A stretch of DNA of 22,735 nt from a virus: IMG/VR virus record IMGVR_UViG_3300037502_001901, positions 1 through 22,735 of that record. One strand, written 5' to 3'. Under the pieces are notes generated by a model. That model was not told where the DNA came from, made no database searches, and worked only from the letters and a program-made list of their open reading frames with translations. This document shows positions 19,507 through 22,735 of this stretch, piece by piece. The number at the start of each line of letters is the position of its first letter. Positions within the stretch are counted from its first letter, which is position 1. Position numbers and translations under genes: made by a program.

Positions 19507-20823
19507 ATGCCCCGTTTAAGTTTATACCGCCCAAATCGCACAAAAGATTACCAATTCATTGATCGCACAATCAAAGAAATGTACACCGTTGGTGGTGTGG
19601 ATATCTATGTGCACAAATACATGGGCCCACAAACTGGTGGCGAGGATTCGGCATTTTCGGGCAATGCAGATGCTACTCAACCCATTTATGAAACTCAGAA
19701 TCCTCTAAATATACAAGATCTATTGCTGTTGGAAAACCGCGACAGAATCTATGACCAAGACGTGTATGTCATGCGTGGAGTATTTCAGACCCAGGACATT
19801 GATTTTGATCTAAGTCAATTTGGATTGTTTTTGAACAACGATACTTTGTTTATTACATTCCATTACAACAAGATGATTGACGAGTTTGGGCGCAAACTCA
19901 TGAACGGTGATGTGCTGGAAGTGCCTACTCTCAAAGACTACTATCCACTGAATGCCAACATTCCCGAAGCCTTGCCCAAGTACTACGTGATTCAAGATGC
20001 TGCTTTTGCCAGCGAAGGCTTCTCAATGACCTGGCTACCGCACCTATGGCGTGTGAAAGCCACACCGCTGGTCAATGCACAAGAATACAAAGACGTTCTT
20101 AAAAAGCCCATGGTCAACGACACTGCCTGGGATCCGGGTAACTTCTATCCTGCTGGGTCTATTGTTAACCAAGGCGATGTATACTATCAAGCCACTCAAA
20201 ACGTGCCAGCAGACACTGATATTACCGACACTGATTACTGGTCCGAGTACACCCCGTTCACCGAAAGTGACATAATGAGCACTCGTACTAAAGATCAAGA
20301 AATCAACGATGCTATTCTCACACAAGCTGATGTCGAAGTTCCGCTCAGTGGTTACGATGTTGACAAGTTCTTTATTACACCTACCTTGTCATCGAATGGT
20401 CAACCTGCAAACCCAGTGGGCTTGAATACCAGCTCTAGCACAACTGTAGATGGCACCGAAGGTGGTATGAATTCTACACCACGGGACTTTGGTTATACGC
20501 TAGGATACATGACCGGCAATGGTCAGGCACCCGATGGATTCCCTGTCACTCCTGGGGTGACCTTTCCTGAACGTCCAGTAGCTGGGGACTATGCCTTGCG
20601 TCTTGATTACCGACCAAATCGACTGTTCCGTTACAACGGTGTTCGTTGGGTACGCATTGAAGACAATGTTCGAACAGATCTCAACAACGGTCCAGATAAC
20701 AAGACCCTGCGTTCAAGCTTTGTAAATAACAACGCAACCGTTAATACTACAGACCGCGGGCCTATACCTAGTCGCCAAAGTCTTAGTGAAATTCTCAAAC
20801 CCAAAGCCGACAACGGCGGTTAA
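19507..20823 (+). CDS. 14: Neck protein (gp14-like) with an internal chitin-binding-like module
   Basis: 438 residues; T4 gp14 has 256. The opening FIDRTIKEMYTVGGVDIYVHKYMGPQ and the core FGLFLNNDTLFITF, NGDVLEVP, KYYVIQDAAFASEGFSMTWLPHLWRVKATPLVNAQEYKDVL fit the gp14 neck pattern. After the core, residues 204-249 form a compact CBM5/12-like module (WDPGNFYPAGSIVNQGDVYY ... DTDYWSEY), then a linker, and at about 358-380 a G-D-Y...RYNGVRWVRI segment like those in gp18. gp14 caps the filled head and receives the tail. It heads the plus-strand unit gp14-gp15-Nudix. There is no clear Shine-Dalgarno site; a TAAATA element lies 8 bases before the ATG. The gp14 identity is inferred from pattern and neighbours. 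Confidence 0.72.
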   Translation: MPRLSLYRPNRTKDYQFIDRTIKEMYTVGGVDIYVHKYMGPQTGGEDSAFSGNADATQPIYETQNPLNIQDLLLLENRDRIYDQDVYVMRGVFQTQDIDFDLSQFGLFLNNDTLFITFHYNKMIDEFGRKLMNGDVLEVPTLKDYYPLNANIPEALPKYYVIQDAAFASEGFSMTWLPHLWRVKATPLVNAQEYKDVLKKPMVNDTAWDPGNFYPAGSIVNQGDVYYQATQNVPADTDITDTDYWSEYTPFTESDIMSTRTKDQEINDAILTQADVEVPLSGYDVDKFFITPTLSSNGQPANPVGLNTSSSTTVDGTEGGMNSTPRDFGYTLGYMTGNGQAPDGFPVTPGVTFPERPVAGDYALRLDYRPNRLFRYNGVRWVRIEDNVRTDLNNGPDNKTLRSSFVNNNATVNTTDRGPIPSRQSLSEILKPKADNGG

Positions 20824-20825
20824 TT

Positions 20826-20840
20826 AGGAGAGCCAAAATT
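20826..20840 (+). promoter_or_regulatory. Shine-Dalgarno AGGAG and ATT initiation codon of gp15
   Basis: AGGAG (20826-20830) is followed after 7 bases by ATT (20838-20840), which opens the frame whose protein aligns with the gp15 N-terminus. No ATG, GTG or TTG exists in this frame between the gp14 stop and the conserved segment. Confidence 0.65.
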
Positions 20841-22235
20841 CAAAGCTTCTTTTATGACGAGCAAATACGTCGTTTCTTACTGCAATTTACAAGAATCTTT
20901 TCAGGATTCCAAGTGGAGTACGGCCGCAGTGCAGAAAACCCCAACGAGTATGCTCTGTTGCGTGTGCCTGTTCGCTACGGAGATGCAAGCCGTAATGCAC
21001 AGACCATCATACAGGAAAACTCTGCCAACAGCTTGCCTGCTACTCCACTAATGACATTTTACATCACCGGTCTCGACTACGACAGACCAAGAATGCAAGA
21101 ACCGTATTTTGTATCACGCTTTGCTGTGAAACAGCGTACCTATGACACTGCTACCGACACTTATGAGACCACACAGGGCAATGCTTTTACTATTGAGCGT
21201 TTGATGCCCGTGCCTTACAAGATGACCATTAACTTGGACATCTGGACTTCAAACACCAATCAAAAGTTTCAGATCTTTGAACAGATTTCTACCTTGTTTA
21301 ACCCTGCACTGGAAATACAAAGCACTGACAACTACATTGATTGGACCAGCTTGAGTATTGTAGAATTGGAGCGTGTGAACTGGAGTTCTAGAACTATCCC
21401 AATAGGCACAGAGAATCCCGTTGACATAATGACCTTGACTTTTGGCATTCCCATTTGGATCTCTAGTCCTGCCAAGGTCAAGAAGTTGGGTGTTATTGAG
21501 CGTGTGATTGCCAGCATGTACGATGCACAAGGAGATCTGCGTGATGCTGTAACCGACAACGATTTGTTACTGGGAACTCGTCAAGTAATCACACCGTTCA
21601 ACTACAAGACTGTGGTGATTGGCAACAGTGTACAAATTCTTCAAGAACAAACTGTGGTAGATCAGTCTAACTCTAGTCTTGTGCCACCTGACATTGTTAG
21701 TGGCAGTGGCCTGCAATGGCCAGCAGTGATCGGCATGTACGGAGTATTACGCCCAGGTATCAGCCAACTGCGCTTGAGCCAGCCTGACGGATCTGAAGTG
21801 GTTGGCACCATTGTGGTCAATCCCAACGACGAGCGTTTTGTGTTGTTTACTGTGGACGAGGATACAGTGCCACAAAATACCATGCCACCAATTGCTGCTG
21901 TAATTGACCCGTTGCTGAGTGCGCCAGGTGCAGGCCTGCCGGCTGCCGCAACTGGCCAACGCTATCTATTGACTGAAGCCACAGGCGCAGTAGGCAATAC
22001 CAGTCCTGCACCTGCTTGGTTGGGTCCGGCTAATCGTCCGCTGATTGCTAGAGAAAATGACATCATTGAATTCAATGGTCTTTGGTGGGATGTTACCTTT
22101 CACGCTGACCAAGAAACTGATATACAGTATATTACTAATTTAACCACAGGTGTTCAATACGAGTGGACAGGTCAGTCATGGATCAAAAGCTATCAAGGAA
22201 TTTACCCCGGCGGCGAGTGGAGTCTTGTACTGTGA
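20838..22235 (+). CDS. 15: Tail sheath stabiliser/completion protein (gp15-like), probable AUU start
   Basis: 465 residues from the ATT at 20838. The N-terminus (M/I)QSFFYDEQIRRFLLQFTRIFSGFQVEYGR, then EYALLRVPVRYGD, PRMQEPYFVSRFAVKQR, MPVPYKMTINLDIWTSNTNQKFQIFEQISTLFNPALEIQ and IMTLTFGIPIWIS, parallels T4 gp15 (272 residues), which caps the tail and joins it to the head. The first recognised start, GTG at 20913, would remove the first 25 residues, which are plainly part of the family pattern. The C-terminal 200 residues are an extension, with a W-rich end (FNGLWWDVTF, YEWTGQSWIKSYQGI) like the repeated segments of gp18 and gp14. It starts 15 bases after the gp14 stop; its stop overlaps the Nudix GTG (GTGA). 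Confidence 0.78.
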   Translation: MQSFFYDEQIRRFLLQFTRIFSGFQVEYGRSAENPNEYALLRVPVRYGDASRNAQTIIQENSANSLPATPLMTFYITGLDYDRPRMQEPYFVSRFAVKQRTYDTATDTYETTQGNAFTIERLMPVPYKMTINLDIWTSNTNQKFQIFEQISTLFNPALEIQSTDNYIDWTSLSIVELERVNWSSRTIPIGTENPVDIMTLTFGIPIWISSPAKVKKLGVIERVIASMYDAQGDLRDAVTDNDLLLGTRQVITPFNYKTVVIGNSVQILQEQTVVDQSNSSLVPPDIVSGSGLQWPAVIGMYGVLRPGISQLRLSQPDGSEVVGTIVVNPNDERFVLFTVDEDTVPQNTMPPIAAVIDPLLSAPGAGLPAAATGQRYLLTEATGAVGNTSPAPAWLGPANRPLIARENDIIEFNGLWWDVTFHADQETDIQYITNLTTGVQYEWTGQSWIKSYQGIYPGGEWSLVL

Positions 22236-22657
22236 ACGCAGTAGGCGTTTGGTTTTTTAGCAATCAAACCAATCGTTACTTGTACTTGTTGCGCAACGAT
22301 GCCAAGCACCCTGGCACATGGGGCTTGCCTGGCGGAAAAATAGAGCCTGGTGAAACATTACTAGGCGGTATGGAACGCGAATGTATCGAAGAGCTTGGCA
22401 GTTTTCCTGCCTATCGCAGACTCGTACCAATTGAAAAATTTACTTCAGCAGATGACAAGTTTGTTTACCATACGTTTGTATGTGTAGTAGACGGTGAATT
22501 TGTTCCTGTACTCAATGATGAGCACCTGGGATATGCCTGGATCAATGAAGGCACTTGGCCAAAACCCCTGCACCCCGGCCTATGGAGTACCGTCAACATG
22601 GACACGGTGCAAAACAAAATCCTGCGTGTGGCGCAGGATTTTGTGTGTTCCAAATAA
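22232..22657 (+). CDS. Nudix hydrolase
   Basis: 141 residues from the GTG at 22232-22234. The Nudix box GX5EX7REUXEEXG is complete: G35-KIEPG-E41-TLLGGME-R49-E50-C-I-E53-E54-L-G56, following LPG. It begins with a strand VGVWFFSNQTNRYLYLLRND as usual. Nudix enzymes cleave nucleoside diphosphates linked to another group; in T4 NudE degrades ADP-ribose, FADH and Ap3A, and other phage members clean damaged nucleotides or decap RNA. I chose this start because GTGA overlaps the gp15 stop and GGAG lies 9 bases upstream; a longer form from 22163 would run deep inside gp15 and precede the domain with nonsense. The last codons contain a perfect terminator-like stem-loop. Confidence 0.93.
   Translation: MNAVGVWFFSNQTNRYLYLLRNDAKHPGTWGLPGGKIEPGETLLGGMERECIEELGSFPAYRRLVPIEKFTSADDKFVYHTFVCVVDGEFVPVLNDEHLGYAWINEGTWPKPLHPGLWSTVNMDTVQNKILRVAQDFVCSK
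22614..22644. terminator. Bidirectional stem-loop at the end of the Nudix gene
   Basis: A perfect 13-bp stem, arms ACAAAATCCTGCG and CGCAGGATTTTGT, with the 5-base loop TGTGG. Minus-strand RNA ends GGAUUUUGUUUUGC, a fair U-tract for the convergent gene at 22664; plus-strand RNA ends UUUUGUGUGUUCC. It lies within the last Nudix codons (NKILRVAQDFV). Confidence 0.75.
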
Positions 22658-22663
22658 ATCTTT

Positions 22664-22735
22664 TTAGGCTTGCGATTCTTGGAATTGCAGCTGGATTTCA
22701 CCAACTGGACTTGATTGAGTAGTCAACGCAGTAAC
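22664..22735 (-). CDS. C-terminal end of a gene cut by the right edge, unknown
   Basis: Minus-strand frame open from the window edge to TAA at 22664-22666, 23 codons, ending SPVGEIQLQFQESQA. It converges on the Nudix gene, 6 bases apart, and the stem-loop at 22614-22644 lies about 20 bases beyond its stop in the right orientation to end its message. A beta-strand-like end such as this is common in phage structural proteins, but nothing identifies it. The frame is short, so the call rests mainly on context. Confidence 0.5.
   Translation of the reverse strand, partial: VTALTTQSSPVGEIQLQFQESQA

Noticed and set aside
20854-21051. Plus-strand frame from the ATG at 20854
   Set aside because: It is out of frame with gp15 and its translation is Ser/Cys-rich nonsense. 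The ATG tempts as a gp15 start but cannot be.
22163-22231. Nudix gene starting inside gp15 at 22163
   Set aside because: The extra residues do not belong to the Nudix domain; GTG at 22232 overlaps the gp15 stop and has GGAG 9 bases upstream.
1-22735. tRNA, CRISPR array, insertion sequence or lysogeny genes
   Set aside because: I looked for cloverleaf, repeat-spacer, transposase and integrase or repressor patterns on both strands and saw none.

Overview
This window looks like part of the genome of a T4-like (myovirus) phage of an uncultured aquatic Gram-negative bacterium, most like the marine cyanophage and pelagiphage lineage of T4 relatives. The reasons are a recognisable set of T4 core genes (large terminase gp17, small terminase gp16, head completion nuclease gp4, tail sheath gp18, tail tube gp19, neck proteins gp13 and gp14, tail sheath stabiliser gp15), tightly packed genes with ATGA, TAATG and GTGA junctions, T4-type late promoter octamers (TATAAATA and close variants), and several small proteins of kinds I associate with marine T4-like phages. 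I see no integrase, tRNA, CRISPR array, rRNA or insertion sequence. All family assignments come from reading motifs, not from database searches.

Layout. Bases 1-9639 (minus strand) run from gp16 (9154-9639) down to gp17 (412-1995) and a truncated gene at the left edge. In T4 genes 16 and 17 are adjacent; here about 7.2 kb of accessory genes separate them: a protein with a T4-style capsid-targeting N-terminus (8524-9132), a 771-residue mosaic protein with an AT-hook, a DUF3008-like segment, a Cys cluster and an acidic calcium-type loop (6202-8517), two tiny genes, a pair of small proteins sharing N- and C-terminal signatures (4966-5720), a C1q/TNF-like jelly-roll protein, an exported thermonuclease, a radical SAM protein and an SGNH-hydrolase-like protein.

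Bases 9655-15715 (minus) hold the tail and head-completion block: gp18 (1137 residues, greatly enlarged), gp19, a second tail-tube-fold protein, an unrecognised 124-residue protein and gp4. Bases 15811-17160 hold a small nucleic-acid module: a plus-strand HNH-like zinc protein converging on, and overlapping, a P-loop nucleotide kinase that is coupled to a DEDDh exonuclease driven by a consensus sigma-70 promoter. Bases 17195-19426 (minus) hold gp13 and two conserved-looking unknowns behind a second sigma-70 promoter. From 19507 the strand flips: gp14, gp15 (apparently started at an AUU codon) and a Nudix hydrolase run on the plus strand, ending at a bidirectional hairpin against the tail of another minus-strand gene.

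How it fits together. Early sigma-70-like promoters would express the exonuclease/kinase pair and the unknown genes near 19 kb; late TAAATA-type promoters sit just upstream of gp18, gp19, gp16, gp13, gp14, the C1q-like protein, the radical SAM gene and others. The late products build the tail, neck and packaging motor. The cargo between the terminase genes includes proteins that look designed to enter the head with the DNA, plus enzymes that may modify the virion or host envelope.
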